Assembly (NCBI GenBank): GCA_014896305.1
Contig: JADBKQ010000007.1
Coordinates: 1 to 64,000, forward strand
Reading direction: 5' to 3'
Origin: Limnochordaceae bacterium
GTDB lineage: Bacteria > Bacillota > Limnochordia > Limnochordales > DUMU01
DNA: 64,000 nt
The notes beneath the pieces were generated by a model. That model was not told the DNA's origin. It saw nothing but the letters and a program-made list of their open reading frames with translations, and made no database searches. Shown here piece by piece: positions 47,127 through 55,806 of the stretch. The first letter of the stretch is position 1. Every line of letters starts with the position of its first letter. The translations under genes were made by a program, and so were the position numbers.

Positions 47127-47216
47127 CTGGGTCGCGCCTGGGCCGCAGGGAGGCGGCCGGTCATGGTGGCCACTGCCGTCTGCGTGGGCCCGCAGCAGTA
47201 AAGGAGTGAGACCCGA

Positions 47217-48695
47217 GTGTCTTTGATGGCAGGACTTCTGGCAGCACGCCGCGGTTTGTCTACCCAGACCACCCGCATGGCGGTGATCTCGCAAAACGTA
47301 GCCAATGCTGACAACCCGGATTACTCCCGCCAGAAAGTGGTAGACCAGTCTGTCCCGGCACCTTACCCATCAGGGGGAGTGTTAGGCCAGGGCGGCCCGC
47401 TGGTCGGGGGGGGCGTCAGTGCGGTGGCGGTGCTGCGGGAACGGGCGTCCTGGATCGAGGCCCGGCTGCGCCAGGCGGCCGGCGAAACCGCCGGGGCGCA
47501 GGTTCAGCAAGAGGCTTTGAAGGCGCTGCAGGAAGCGTGGGGTGAACCGGGGGATGATGGGAGTCTCAGCCATCTATTCCAGGAATGGGGCGCGGCCGTC
47601 AACGATTGGAGCGGTCATCCCGACGACAAGGGCGTCAAACGGGTGGTGGTGGAGCGTTCGGAGGACCTGGCCGCAGGAATACGGCGGCTGGCGGGCTTGG
47701 TGGACCAGACCCGGGAAGACCAGAATGCAGGGCTGGAGTCGGATGTGAAACGGGTGAACGAGCTGCTCCACCAGCTGGCGGAGACCAACCATGCCATCAT
47801 CGCGGGGGAGGCTGGCAGCGAGGCGACGGGACAGCTCCGGTTGGCCAACGATGCCCGCGACCGCCGGGATGCCTTGCTACGGGAACTGGCCCAGTATGCG
47901 CCCTTCCGGGTGGTGGCCGGGGCCGAAGACCAAGCCCGGGACGGAGCGTTTCGGCTGGAGTTGGGTGGGGCCGTTCTGGTCGACGGCGACCAACTCCTGG
48001 GAGAGTTCCAGCTGAACCGGGCGGGTGCCACGGCCGATGACCCCCGTGCGGCCACGCTGGAGTGGCATGCACTCCCGGGCCAACCTCCTGCTAACCAGCG
48101 GTTGGACGGAGAGGTCCTGGGGAAAGCTGGGCGCTGGGCGGCCCGGCTGGAACTGCGGGACCAGATATTGACCAATTATGCCCAACATTTGGACACTTTG
48201 GCCCAGAATCTAGCCGATGGCATCAACGCGTTCCAAACGAACCCCGTCCTGTTTGTGGGTAGCGCTGGCACAACGGAGCAGGTGCGGGCGGCCGACATCC
48301 ATGTGAACGGCAGCCGCCCGGGCGACAGCGGTGACTTGTTTGTTGACCCAGACAAACTGGATCCAGGTGCCGGCAACGGCAAAGTGCTGGATTGGCTGGG
48401 GTGGATCAAGCCAGAAGCGACTTCGCCGCAAGCCACTGCCACCTGGTTTCAGTCTTACTCCGCTCTGGTCGCTCAGTTGGGGGCGGATGTACAGCGCAGT
48501 GACGGGATGGTCACCACCACCACGTTGCGGCAGGACAACTTACAGTCGCTTCGTCAGGCGCGCAGTGGCGTTTCGCTCGATGAGGAGATGGCCGACCTGA
48601 TGAGCTCCCAGCGGGCGTATACTGCGGCGGTGCGGGTCCTGCAAACGCTGGACCAGGCCCTGGGAGACGTAATCGACCAGTTGGGCGGCCGCTGA
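47217..48695 (+). CDS. flgK: Flagellar hook-associated protein FlgK
   Basis: 492 residues. The conserved N-terminus GLLAARRGLSTQTTRMAVIS, QNVANADNPDYSRQKV (the rod/hook consensus) and the C-terminus SGVSLDEEMADLMSSQRAYT, AAVRVLQTLDQALGDVI identify FlgK, the first hook-filament junction protein. The central part carries HAP1-type helices (QLRLANDARDRRDALLRELA). GTG 47217 follows AAGGAG. It precedes flgL as in most flagellated bacteria. Confidence 0.95.
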   Translation: MSLMAGLLAARRGLSTQTTRMAVISQNVANADNPDYSRQKVVDQSVPAPYPSGGVLGQGGPLVGGGVSAVAVLRERASWIEARLRQAAGETAGAQVQQEALKALQEAWGEPGDDGSLSHLFQEWGAAVNDWSGHPDDKGVKRVVVERSEDLAAGIRRLAGLVDQTREDQNAGLESDVKRVNELLHQLAETNHAIIAGEAGSEATGQLRLANDARDRRDALLRELAQYAPFRVVAGAEDQARDGAFRLELGGAVLVDGDQLLGEFQLNRAGATADDPRAATLEWHALPGQPPANQRLDGEVLGKAGRWAARLELRDQILTNYAQHLDTLAQNLADGINAFQTNPVLFVGSAGTTEQVRAADIHVNGSRPGDSGDLFVDPDKLDPGAGNGKVLDWLGWIKPEATSPQATATWFQSYSALVAQLGADVQRSDGMVTTTTLRQDNLQSLRQARSGVSLDEEMADLMSSQRAYTAAVRVLQTLDQALGDVIDQLGGR

Positions 48696-48741
48696 GGCGG
48701 CAGGCCGGTTAGGGTCGGGCGGGAAGTAGGGGGGACGGACC

Positions 48742-49563
48742 GTGAGAATCACCTCACTGGCACTACAGGATCGCTGGCTGCGGGCGTTGAATCGCCACAA
48801 CGAACGGATCGGGGAGACGGTCAGCCAGATCTCCGCGGGACGCCAACTGCTGCGGCCGGCCGATGGGCCGGGGCAGATGCCGACCCTCCTTGACGGGCAG
48901 CAAGCCCTGGCCATGCTGCAGGCGTACCGCCGCCGGGCCGCAGAGGCGCAGGGCTGGATGGAAGCGACCGACCAGGTCCTGGCGAGCACGGGCGATGTCC
49001 TGCAAAGAGCCCGAGAGTTGACCGTCCTGGCCGCGAGCGACTCCATAAGCCCGGAAGGTCGGGCCGGCATACGGGTCGAAATGCAACAGCTGGCGGATGA
49101 GGTTGAGCGTTTGGGGAAAAGCCAGTTGGATGGCCGCCCTTTGTTTGACGGGAGCACGATGCAGTTGCGGCTGAGCGATGAGCAGACGGTGGATCTCAAC
49201 TTGGGGCCGGCCGGGCAGCAGTTGTTTACTGATCTCAAGGCAACGTTGGATAAGGTCTTGGAACACTTGGGCGACAGCGGCTCGGCCCAGGATCTCAGTG
49301 CAGACCTGCAGAATCTCGATGATAGGTTGAGCGAGCTTCTGGAGCAACGTTCGGTCAATGGCGTCCGGCAAGCTCGGGTGGAGCGGGTCATCAGCCAGTT
49401 GGACCAGCTGGAGGTCCGCTTGAATCAGCACCTGACCGACACCGATGGATTCGACGTGGCGAAAGCTGCTGCCAAACTCAGCTCTGAGCAGGCCGCCTAC
49501 CAGGCGACGCTGGCAGTGGTGGCTCGGCTGAGCAACCTCTCGCTGGTGGACTATCTGCGGTAG
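48742..49563 (+). CDS. flgL: Flagellar hook-associated protein FlgL
   Basis: 273 residues, second junction protein between hook and filament. Flagellin-like ends are present: MRITSLALQDRWLRALNRHN with SQISAGRQLLRPADGPG at the N-terminus and DGFDVAKAAAKLSSEQAAYQ, ATLAVVARLSNLSLVDYL at the C-terminus. GTG 48742 is used. It is slightly shorter than most FlgL proteins. It could be confused with flagellin, but position and the absence of a typical flagellin N-terminus favour FlgL. Confidence 0.93.
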   Translation: MRITSLALQDRWLRALNRHNERIGETVSQISAGRQLLRPADGPGQMPTLLDGQQALAMLQAYRRRAAEAQGWMEATDQVLASTGDVLQRARELTVLAASDSISPEGRAGIRVEMQQLADEVERLGKSQLDGRPLFDGSTMQLRLSDEQTVDLNLGPAGQQLFTDLKATLDKVLEHLGDSGSAQDLSADLQNLDDRLSELLEQRSVNGVRQARVERVISQLDQLEVRLNQHLTDTDGFDVAKAAAKLSSEQAAYQATLAVVARLSNLSLVDYLR

Positions 49564-49681
49564 GTGCTGTGGGCTCGGGGAGCTGGTGAGTGCAGTCGTG
49601 GACTCAAGGAATACGGCAGAGTTGCAGAGAGTTCCAAAAAGACTTGAGGAGACTGGTAGGGGGCAATGGTAAGAAGGGGGA

Positions 49682-50134
49682 ATGGGTGTGCCGACGCTGG
49701 TGGGCCGGTGGGGCATGGTAGAATATGCGCAGGAGGATGTCCTCTCGTTTCCCCGGGGAATCATTGGCTTTCCCGAAGCGAAACAGTATATTCTTACAGC
49801 GTTGCCAGGGACCATGTTCAGTGCCTTGCAGGCGGTGGATCGGCCCGGGCTGGCATTCATACTGGTTGAAGCTGCGGTTTTCGGGGAAGGGTATGGGGTG
49901 AAAGGCTCGGACGGACGGGACGGCAGCGCCATATATTGTATCGTGACCATACCTGATGACCCGGCCCAGATGACAGCCAACCTGCGAGCGCCGGTGATCA
50001 TCGACAGGCAACGTCGTCATGGCGAACAGATCATTCTCGACGAACCGTACCCTGTTCGCTTTCCGCTGGTTTTCCCTCAAGCCGGGCCGCAAGCGCCAGC
50101 TTCGAAGCTTGTGGCGAAAGCCCGGACGGGATGA
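49682..50134 (+). CDS. fliW: Flagellar assembly factor FliW
   Basis: 150 residues. EEDxxxFPxGIIGFxE is matched by [20 protein letters not shown], and [34 protein letters not shown] match the rest of FliW. FliW binds flagellin and sequesters CsrA, so that flagellin translation is matched to export. It is directly upstream of csrA. ATG 49682 is used; GTG 49688 has better spacing to GGGGG. Confidence 0.94.
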   Translation: MGVPTLVGRWGMVEYAQEDVLSFPRGIIGFPEAKQYILTALPGTMFSALQAVDRPGLAFILVEAAVFGEGYGVKGSDGRDGSAIYCIVTIPDDPAQMTANLRAPVIIDRQRRHGEQIILDEPYPVRFPLVFPQAGPQAPASKLVAKARTG

Positions 50135-50196
50135 CGGGACAAAGACGGCTGGGGCTGCGCAGGTGGACTGGGGCAGGGTCCAAGGAGGGACTCAGC

Positions 50197-50580
50197 ATGT
50201 TGGTGCTGACGCGCAAGATCGACGAAAGCATCATGATCGGGGATGAGATCAAGATCACGGTGGTAGGGGTTCGGGGCGACCAGGTAAAGCTGGGAATCGA
50301 GGCCCCTCGCCAAATCCCAGTCCACCGCGAAGAGATTTTCCGGGAAATCCAGGAAGAGAACCGTCGAGCCGCCTTGCAGGCCGGCCCCCCAGATGTGGAG
50401 CGTGCACGTCTGGGCCAATTCGCCAACGGGGGGGTAGCCGCACCCAACCCAGGTGTCGCTCAGACGGCCGATGGTCACGGCGCTGCCGAGAAACAAGGGC
50501 CGGGAGTGCTGCCGCCGGCGGGGACGGCGCCGGGCCAGACCAGCATGCTTCCGCCCGGAGCTCCAATCCCTCCAGGCTGA
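50197..50580 (+). CDS. csrA: Carbon storage/translation regulator CsrA with C-terminal extension
   Basis: RNA-binding repressor of translation. The core [40 protein letters not shown] and [16 protein letters not shown] is textbook CsrA. At 127 residues it is nearly twice the usual 60-75, with a Pro/Gly/Ala-rich tail of about 60 residues after the core. AAGGAGGGA is eight bases before the ATG; the longer frame upstream is rejected. It forms the FliW-CsrA switch with its neighbour. In Bacillus its target is hag mRNA, but no hag follows here. Confidence 0.95.
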   Translation: MLVLTRKIDESIMIGDEIKITVVGVRGDQVKLGIEAPRQIPVHREEIFREIQEENRRAALQAGPPDVERARLGQFANGGVAAPNPGVAQTADGHGAAEKQGPGVLPPAGTAPGQTSMLPPGAPIPPG

Positions 50581-50648
50581 GGGGTTGTTGCACGGGATCT
50601 GCAGCTTTTGTAGCTTTAGCGAATCACGCCACCCAAGATCCCCGGATA

Positions 50649-50681
50649 AGCGAACGCGTGCGAGAAGCGCGTTCGCTTTTT
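50649..50681 (+). terminator. Intrinsic terminator after csrA
   Basis: AGCGAACGCG (50649-50658) pairs with CGCGTTCGCT (50668-50677), followed by TTTT. It separates the flgM-csrA unit from fliM. Confidence 0.88.
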
Positions 50682-50718
50682 GGTCCTGTCCCTGGCAGAC
50701 GTCGCTCGAGCTAGGGCT

Positions 50719-50745
50719 TCAGATCCGTTCGCCGCTGGCCGATGA
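50719..50745 (+). promoter_or_regulatory. Possible sigma-28 promoter of fliM-fliY
   Basis: TCAG, exactly 15 bases, then GCCGATGA (50738-50745). The -10 matches 7 of 8 consensus positions, the -35 only partly. It lies between the csrA terminator and the fliM start. Confidence 0.4.
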
Positions 50746-50768
50746 CCGGACAGAGGGGGGACGCGAGC

Positions 50769-51944
50769 GTGGACGATACGCTCTCCCAGTCCGAGATCGA
50801 CCGGCTGGTGAAACAGTTTCGCAGCGCAGGGGGGGAAGTGCCGGCGCCAGAGCCCTCGTCGTCCAAGGCGGAAGTGGCTGGGCCAGAGCCAGGGTCCCCC
50901 AGGGTGCAGCTGGGCGAGGCGTCTGCCACGGCATCATCTTCGAGCCCGGATGAAAGGGACGGTGGCGAGCCGACGGGCAAACCTCGGCGCCGCCGGGAAG
51001 GTTCTGCACTGCTGCCCCGGGGCGCGTCGTTTCCGGTGTACGACTTCACCCGCCCGCAACATGCTCCCCAGTTCACGCGAGATCAACTGAGGATCCTTCG
51101 CAAGATGTCGCAGGAGTTTTCGTTGGAAGCGGGCAACCTTCTCTCCGCCCGGCTCCGCATGAACGTTTCCCTAGACCTGACCAACCTCCAGCTGATCCCA
51201 TTCCATGATAACTTCCGCTCCCTGCCGAACCCGACGGTGATCTGCACTCTGCGTGTCCAGATCGGCACGAGCGAGGAGAACCGAAATGAGACCGTCTGCC
51301 TGCTGCAGACCAGCATTGACCTGGCCATGGTGGTCTTTTCCTTGTTGTGCGGCGGCAGGACGGAGAACCAGGGGGCGGTGCGAGAGCCGACGCGCTTGGA
51401 GCAGCGCGTTTTGCAGCATCTGTTTTTTGAACCGCTCACGGATGCGCTGCGTACCGCCTGGAGTCGGGTGGTGCCGGTCGACGTAGAGTTCAAGGGTCTC
51501 GAGACTAATCCTGTTTATTTGTCTACCGGAATCGAGCAAGACCTGGTCGCCGTGGCCACATACAACGGCACTTTCGGTTCCTACAGTGAACTCATCACGA
51601 TTGCCCTGCCGTATGCGGCCTTGCGCTCTTTCTCGCAGGACATGGCCCGGGGAGAGGTCGGTTGGTCCCAAGCCAGTAACCCGGCGGATCGGATCAATCT
51701 CCGCCAGCATCTGGAACGGGCCTCGGTGCGGGTCGAGGCGTTTCTCGGCAAGACCGAAGTGACGGTGGCCGAGTTGTTGGCCCTGGAACCCGGGGATCTG
51801 GTCGTGCTGCCCGTTCCGGTGGGGCAACCCGTTGAGGTTCGGGTCGGGGGAGACCCGCGTTTCCTCGGTGAACTGGGGCGGGAGGGCCAGCGGGTGGCTG
51901 TCCGGATCAGCGAGGCAGGCTGGCTGGAGAGGGAGAGCGTATGA
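50769..51944 (+). CDS. fliM: Flagellar motor switch protein FliM
   Basis: 391 residues. The N-terminal CheY-binding motif is MDDTLSQSEIDRLVKQF. A Pro/Ser-rich linker of about 60 residues follows, longer than usual, then the FliM core (VYDFTRPQHAPQFTRDQLRI, LRKMSQEFSLEAGNLLSARL) and the C-terminal SpoA/FliN-like domain (VRVEAFLGKTEVTVAELLAL, EPGDLVVLPVPVGQP). GTG 50769 was chosen over ATG 50742 because it starts the conserved motif and follows a GGGGGG site. It overlaps fliY (ATGA). FliM is part of the C-ring that sets rotation direction. Confidence 0.95.
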   Translation: MDDTLSQSEIDRLVKQFRSAGGEVPAPEPSSSKAEVAGPEPGSPRVQLGEASATASSSSPDERDGGEPTGKPRRRREGSALLPRGASFPVYDFTRPQHAPQFTRDQLRILRKMSQEFSLEAGNLLSARLRMNVSLDLTNLQLIPFHDNFRSLPNPTVICTLRVQIGTSEENRNETVCLLQTSIDLAMVVFSLLCGGRTENQGAVREPTRLEQRVLQHLFFEPLTDALRTAWSRVVPVDVEFKGLETNPVYLSTGIEQDLVAVATYNGTFGSYSELITIALPYAALRSFSQDMARGEVGWSQASNPADRINLRQHLERASVRVEAFLGKTEVTVAELLALEPGDLVVLPVPVGQPVEVRVGGDPRFLGELGREGQRVAVRISEAGWLERESV

Positions 51945-53266
51945 GCGGCGAAGAGAGCACTGCCAGGCCATCGGAGCTGACGCCGACGGAGAGCGACGCG
52001 GTCCGCGAGATCGGCTCCATTTTGATGGGGGCAGCGGCGACGGCCATCTCGGAAATGGTCAACCAGCGGGTGGACGTCTCCGTTCCGGTATTGCGGCAAA
52101 TCTCCTGGGATGAGTTGGAGGAGCTCTATCCATACCCCTGCTTTCTCGTCCAGGTAGGCTTCCGGCAAGGGTTCACGGGCGAAGGGCAACTGGTTTTGGG
52201 GGAACCGGACGCTCGTCTTCTGGCACACCTGCTGCTTCAGCGGTTCACCGGAGAAGGCGAAGAGACCGGCGAGCCCCAGGCAGGCCAGGGGGGCGGTTTG
52301 ACCGAGATGGAGACCAGCGCCCTGGCCGAGGCCATGAACCAGATGATGGGAGCCTCGGCCACAGCCCTCTCGACCCTGTTGGCCAAGCGGGTCAATATCG
52401 TGCCTCCGCGCTCCACCCGGGTGGAGCAGGGGAAATTGGTAGCCGCCGTGCAGGCTACCATCGGGGGAGAGGCCGGCGACCACGTGGTTGTCGTATTATG
52501 CGATTTCCATCTCGAGCACGGCCCTGGCTTCAATATGGGGTTGTTGCTTCCCCTGGCCCTGGGGCGCTCAATGGTAGCGGATTTGTTGGGGCCGGACGCA
52601 GCCACCCAGCGGGAGAAAAGAGTCGCGATCGATTCCTCGACTGTTCCAGCGGGGAAGGGAGAGGCAGTCCTGCCCACCAGCGAGGTCTCCCCGGAAACCC
52701 GTAGCAATGTGGCGTCGACCGGCTCGCTGACGTCGTCTTCTTCACCCCCTTCATCCTCATCGTCATCCTCTCCATCATCCTCATCAGCTTTGTCTAGAGT
52801 GTCTGCACCTCCCGCAGCCCCTACACCCGTCTTGCCTGTGGCCCATGCGGAGCGGGGGCGGCACCGGCGGGTGAAATCGGGGGCAGGCAAGGCTGTTCGG
52901 GAGAACGGGGAGAAACGGCGGGCCAGGGAGCGGGAGGAAGGGCAAGCGCTGGCGAGCGAGGCGATGCCAGCTGCCAACCGGCCAGGGGACCTGGGAAACC
53001 TCAGCATCGAGCTGATTCGGTCCGTGCCGGTGGAGCTGGACGTGCGGGTGGGCAGCGTGGTGTTGCCGATGCACACGGTGATGCACCTGGGGGCAGGAGG
53101 GGTGATTGCCTTTGCTCAGTCGGTTCGTGAGCCGGTAGAAGTGCTGGCCAATGGACGGCTGGTCGCTTATGGGCAGGTCGTGGAGGTGGATGGCAATTAC
53201 GCGGTGCGCATCACGCAGCTGGCCACCAGCCAGGAACGGCTGGCTGCCCTGCGGCGAAGCGGATAG
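51941..53266 (+). CDS. fliY: Flagellar motor switch phosphatase FliY
   Basis: 441 residues: a CheC-like phosphatase part and a C-terminal FliN domain, the FliY type of many Bacillota. Two CheC-type helices are visible, DAVREIGSILMGAAATAISE with MVNQRVDVSVP and MNQMMGASATALSTLLAKRV. Both have departures from the E-x3-N catalytic pattern, so phosphatase activity is not certain. The FliN domain is LSIELIRSVPVELDVRVGSV with LLANGRLVAYGQVVEVD-like strands. A Ser-rich linker with repeated TCC/TCA codons lies at about residues 262-285. The ATG overlaps the fliM stop. Confidence 0.92.
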   Translation: MSGEESTARPSELTPTESDAVREIGSILMGAAATAISEMVNQRVDVSVPVLRQISWDELEELYPYPCFLVQVGFRQGFTGEGQLVLGEPDARLLAHLLLQRFTGEGEETGEPQAGQGGGLTEMETSALAEAMNQMMGASATALSTLLAKRVNIVPPRSTRVEQGKLVAAVQATIGGEAGDHVVVVLCDFHLEHGPGFNMGLLLPLALGRSMVADLLGPDAATQREKRVAIDSSTVPAGKGEAVLPTSEVSPETRSNVASTGSLTSSSSPPSSSSSSSPSSSSALSRVSAPPAAPTPVLPVAHAERGRHRRVKSGAGKAVRENGEKRRAREREEGQALASEAMPAANRPGDLGNLSIELIRSVPVELDVRVGSVVLPMHTVMHLGAGGVIAFAQSVREPVEVLANGRLVAYGQVVEVDGNYAVRITQLATSQERLAALRRSG

Positions 53267-53330
53267 CTCCGGACAGAGTGACCGATGGCGCTAGTTGACC
53301 GGTCTGTGACAGCTCAAGGAGGGGACGTGG

Positions 53331-55067
53331 ATGCTTCAGATTGGCGGGTTGGCTTCAGGCCTGGACACTCAAAACCTCATCGATCAGTTGATGCAGGTGG
53401 AGGCCCAGCCCCTCAACCTGTGGAAGAAGCAGCAGGAGCAACTGCAGGAAAAGGCGACAGCGTGGAAAGACATCCAGGGACGGTTGTCTTCTCTACAGAG
53501 CCGGGTGAACGATCTTACAGATCTGACGCTGTTCCGAGCCCGGATAGCCAGCTCCACCAACGAACAGGTGGTATCGGCCGCCGCCAGTACCGGGGCGACC
53601 GCGGTCACGTTGGATGTTGTAGTGGATCGGCTGGCGACAGTTCACCGCCTGGCAGGCTTGCATGCAAGCGATCCCACCGCCGCTTTGAATCAGACAGGGA
53701 CGGTCACGGTGACTGTAGGAGGAGTCAGCAAGAGCTTGGATATTACGGCCACGGATTCGCTCACGGCCGTTCGCGACAAGCTCAACGGGCTAGGGCTGAA
53801 CCTGCGGGCGGCTCTGGTCAACCAGACCCTGGTGATTGAAGGGACGCAGACGGGCTCCAGCCAGCGAATCACTGTCAGCGACAACAGTGGTGGGCAGCTC
53901 CTCCAGGCCTTGGGGCTCCGGAAAGACCTGACACGGGTGGCGGGCGTGACCACCGCGAGCTGGCGGTCGGCGACTAGTTTGTCGTCACAGACCGAGGCAG
54001 CGGCTGTCTTGGATAGCAATCCAACCACCTATTGGGAAGGTAATCCAAACGATCGGCTGGATGTCCGGCTGGGAGGCAGTCGGTACGTCGATCAACTCAC
54101 GTTCGATACGGCGTCGAGCGGGGCCAGCTTCACCTACCATGTAGAATACCTGCCGGCCGGGGCACAGGCAAATGACCCGGCAGCCTGGGTGAAGACCGCC
54201 ACGGCCACCGCAGTGGCCGGTTCCCAGACGATCACGGTCGATCTGGGCGGTCAGTTGGTGCAAGAGGTTCGCGTGGTCATCGACTCGGGGACGGCGCAGG
54301 TGTCTGAGTTGGCGGTTCACGGCGAAGAGACTCTCCAAGCTCCCGGCGACGCACAAGTCCGGGTAAACGGGTTGACGGTTACTGCCAGCACGAACCAACT
54401 CACCGGCATCAGCGATGGGCTGACCCTCAACCTGTCGGGCCTGGGTCAGGCCCAGGTAAGCGTGAAGACCAACGTCGACCAGATCGTCAGCCGGGTAAAG
54501 GCGTTCGTGGATCAGTACAACTCCACGTTTGGCCTCATGCAGGACAAGAGTGGCAAACAGGCTGTCTTGCAGGGGGACATCAGCTTGATGCAGTTGATGA
54601 CCAACCTGCGGTTCAAGACGACGGGACCGGCGGAGGGAGTATTGCCGGCCGGCCAGGCCAGCACGCTGGCGCAAATCGGGGTGCAGATCGACCGGAGCGG
54701 CGTCATGAGCCTGGATGAGACCAAACTCCGGCAAATGCTGGCCGATAATCCGGATCAGGTGCGGCTGCTGCTCCAGGCTAATGCCGGTACGGACGGGTTT
54801 ACCGGTGTCGCCCAGCGCCTGTCCGATTTCTTGCAGCGCACGCTGGACCCTGTCTCAGGGCTGACCGTGACGAGTCAGAATGCGATTCAAAGCCGGGTGG
54901 ATGACCTCGACAAACAGATGGAGGCATTCCAAAAACGGTTGGATCAGCGCCGGGAGGAGCTGGTTCGCCAGTTTACCGCCCTTGAACAGGTGATCAACAC
55001 ACTGCAAAGCCAGAGTAACTGGCTGGCAGGGCAACTCAAGCAGCTGGGAGGGGGCACCGCCAAGTGA
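53331..55067 (+). CDS. fliD: Flagellar filament cap FliD with inserted discoidin-like domain
   Basis: 578 residues. The N-terminal LQIGGLASGLDTQNLIDQLM and C-terminal coiled coil (SRVDDLDKQMEAFQKRLDQR, NTLQSQSNWLAGQLKQLG) identify FliD, the cap that guides flagellin folding. About residues 206-330 are an insertion resembling an F5/8 type C (discoidin) carbohydrate-binding domain: AAAVLDSNPTTYWEGNPNDR, LDVRLGGSRYVDQLTF, ITVDLGGQLVQEVRVVIDSG. AAGGAGG precedes the ATG. fliS starts in the stop codon. Confidence 0.94.
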   Translation: MLQIGGLASGLDTQNLIDQLMQVEAQPLNLWKKQQEQLQEKATAWKDIQGRLSSLQSRVNDLTDLTLFRARIASSTNEQVVSAAASTGATAVTLDVVVDRLATVHRLAGLHASDPTAALNQTGTVTVTVGGVSKSLDITATDSLTAVRDKLNGLGLNLRAALVNQTLVIEGTQTGSSQRITVSDNSGGQLLQALGLRKDLTRVAGVTTASWRSATSLSSQTEAAAVLDSNPTTYWEGNPNDRLDVRLGGSRYVDQLTFDTASSGASFTYHVEYLPAGAQANDPAAWVKTATATAVAGSQTITVDLGGQLVQEVRVVIDSGTAQVSELAVHGEETLQAPGDAQVRVNGLTVTASTNQLTGISDGLTLNLSGLGQAQVSVKTNVDQIVSRVKAFVDQYNSTFGLMQDKSGKQAVLQGDISLMQLMTNLRFKTTGPAEGVLPAGQASTLAQIGVQIDRSGVMSLDETKLRQMLADNPDQVRLLLQANAGTDGFTGVAQRLSDFLQRTLDPVSGLTVTSQNAIQSRVDDLDKQMEAFQKRLDQRREELVRQFTALEQVINTLQSQSNWLAGQLKQLGGGTAK

Positions 55068-55450
55068 ACCCATTGGCCAGGGCGTATGAACAATACCGCC
55101 GGGTGGATGTGGAAACTGCCAGCTCCGGCAAGCTGATTCTGATGCTCTACGACGGGGCGATCCGCTTCTGCCGGCAGGCGGCCTCCGAATGGAGGGAGGG
55201 GAAGGAGGCCCAGGCACGTTCCCACGTATATCGGGCCCAGGACATCTTGGCGGAGCTGATCGGTTCGCTCAATTTCGACGCCGGCCCGCTGGCTACCAAT
55301 CTATTTCAGTTGTACGAGTACATGAACTACCGCTTGATCCAAAGCGGTCTACGGCGTGATCCGGCAGCAGCGGAGGAAGTGGCCCATCTACTGGAGGAGT
55401 TGAGGCAGACATGGGCACAGGTGCTGACCAGCTCAGCCTCCCAGGCTTGA
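55064..55450 (+). CDS. fliS: Flagellin export chaperone FliS
   Basis: 128-residue helical bundle. AYEQYRRVDVETASSGKLIL, MLYDGAIRFCRQAASE and LFQLYEYMNYRLIQSGLRRD match FliS, which binds the C-terminus of flagellin before export. GTG start overlaps the fliD stop (GTGA), giving tight coupling. The presence of fliS implies a flagellin gene elsewhere in the genome. Confidence 0.94.
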   Translation: MNPLARAYEQYRRVDVETASSGKLILMLYDGAIRFCRQAASEWREGKEAQARSHVYRAQDILAELIGSLNFDAGPLATNLFQLYEYMNYRLIQSGLRRDPAAAEEVAHLLEELRQTWAQVLTSSASQA

Positions 55451-55806
55451 TCGAGTGGCTCCGTGAGCGGACTCGTTCGTACCATCGCCTCTGCACGCAG
55501 CAGGCCTGGGAGCAGTTACGGCTGGCGATGAACGACCCTGAGGAGCAGGCGGCCTGGAGAAGACTCCAGGAGTGTCTGGAGTCGGCGGACATAGAGGCGA
55601 CCCAATCGGCGCAGCCGGCTGGATCAGTCAGTTGGGTTACTGTCCTCCAGAATCTGTATTCCGAGCGTCGAAAGTTGCAGGCAGGGTTGGAGGAGCAGAA
55701 GGCCCATACTCTTGCTGCTTTGCTGGCGCTTCAGCGAAGCCGGCCATGGTCGGGACACCAAGGCTCGATAAGCTCTCTTGGGCAGAGGTTGGACCAGCGG
55801 GGGTGA
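55411..55806 (+). CDS. FliT-like protein / flagellar hypothetical
   Basis: 131 residues, mostly helical (LSLPGLIEWLRERTRSYHRL, NLYSERRKLQAGLEEQKAHT). It overlaps the fliS end by 40 bases, in the place of fliT in Bacillus. FliT proteins are too divergent to confirm by eye. The last 170 bases overlap a convergent MerR-type gene on the other strand, so its 3' end may not be fully coding. Confidence 0.55.
   Translation: MGTGADQLSLPGLIEWLRERTRSYHRLCTQQAWEQLRLAMNDPEEQAAWRRLQECLESADIEATQSAQPAGSVSWVTVLQNLYSERRKLQAGLEEQKAHTLAALLALQRSRPWSGHQGSISSLGQRLDQRG

Noticed and set aside
48763-50001. 412-codon minus-strand ORF opposite flgL/fliW
   Set aside because: Overlaps two certain flagellar genes on the other strand and has no motif.
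52728-52800. Possible microsatellite of TCC/TCA/TCT triplets
   Set aside because: In-frame Ser-rich linker of FliY with mixed codons, not a perfect repeat; no sign of phase variation.
52237-53076. 279-codon minus-strand ORF opposite fliY
   Set aside because: Low-complexity Asp/Glu run is the complement of the Ser-rich fliY linker.
53285-53839. 184-codon plus-strand ORF overlapping fliD
   Set aside because: Out-of-frame reading of fliD with Arg/Ser-rich composition.
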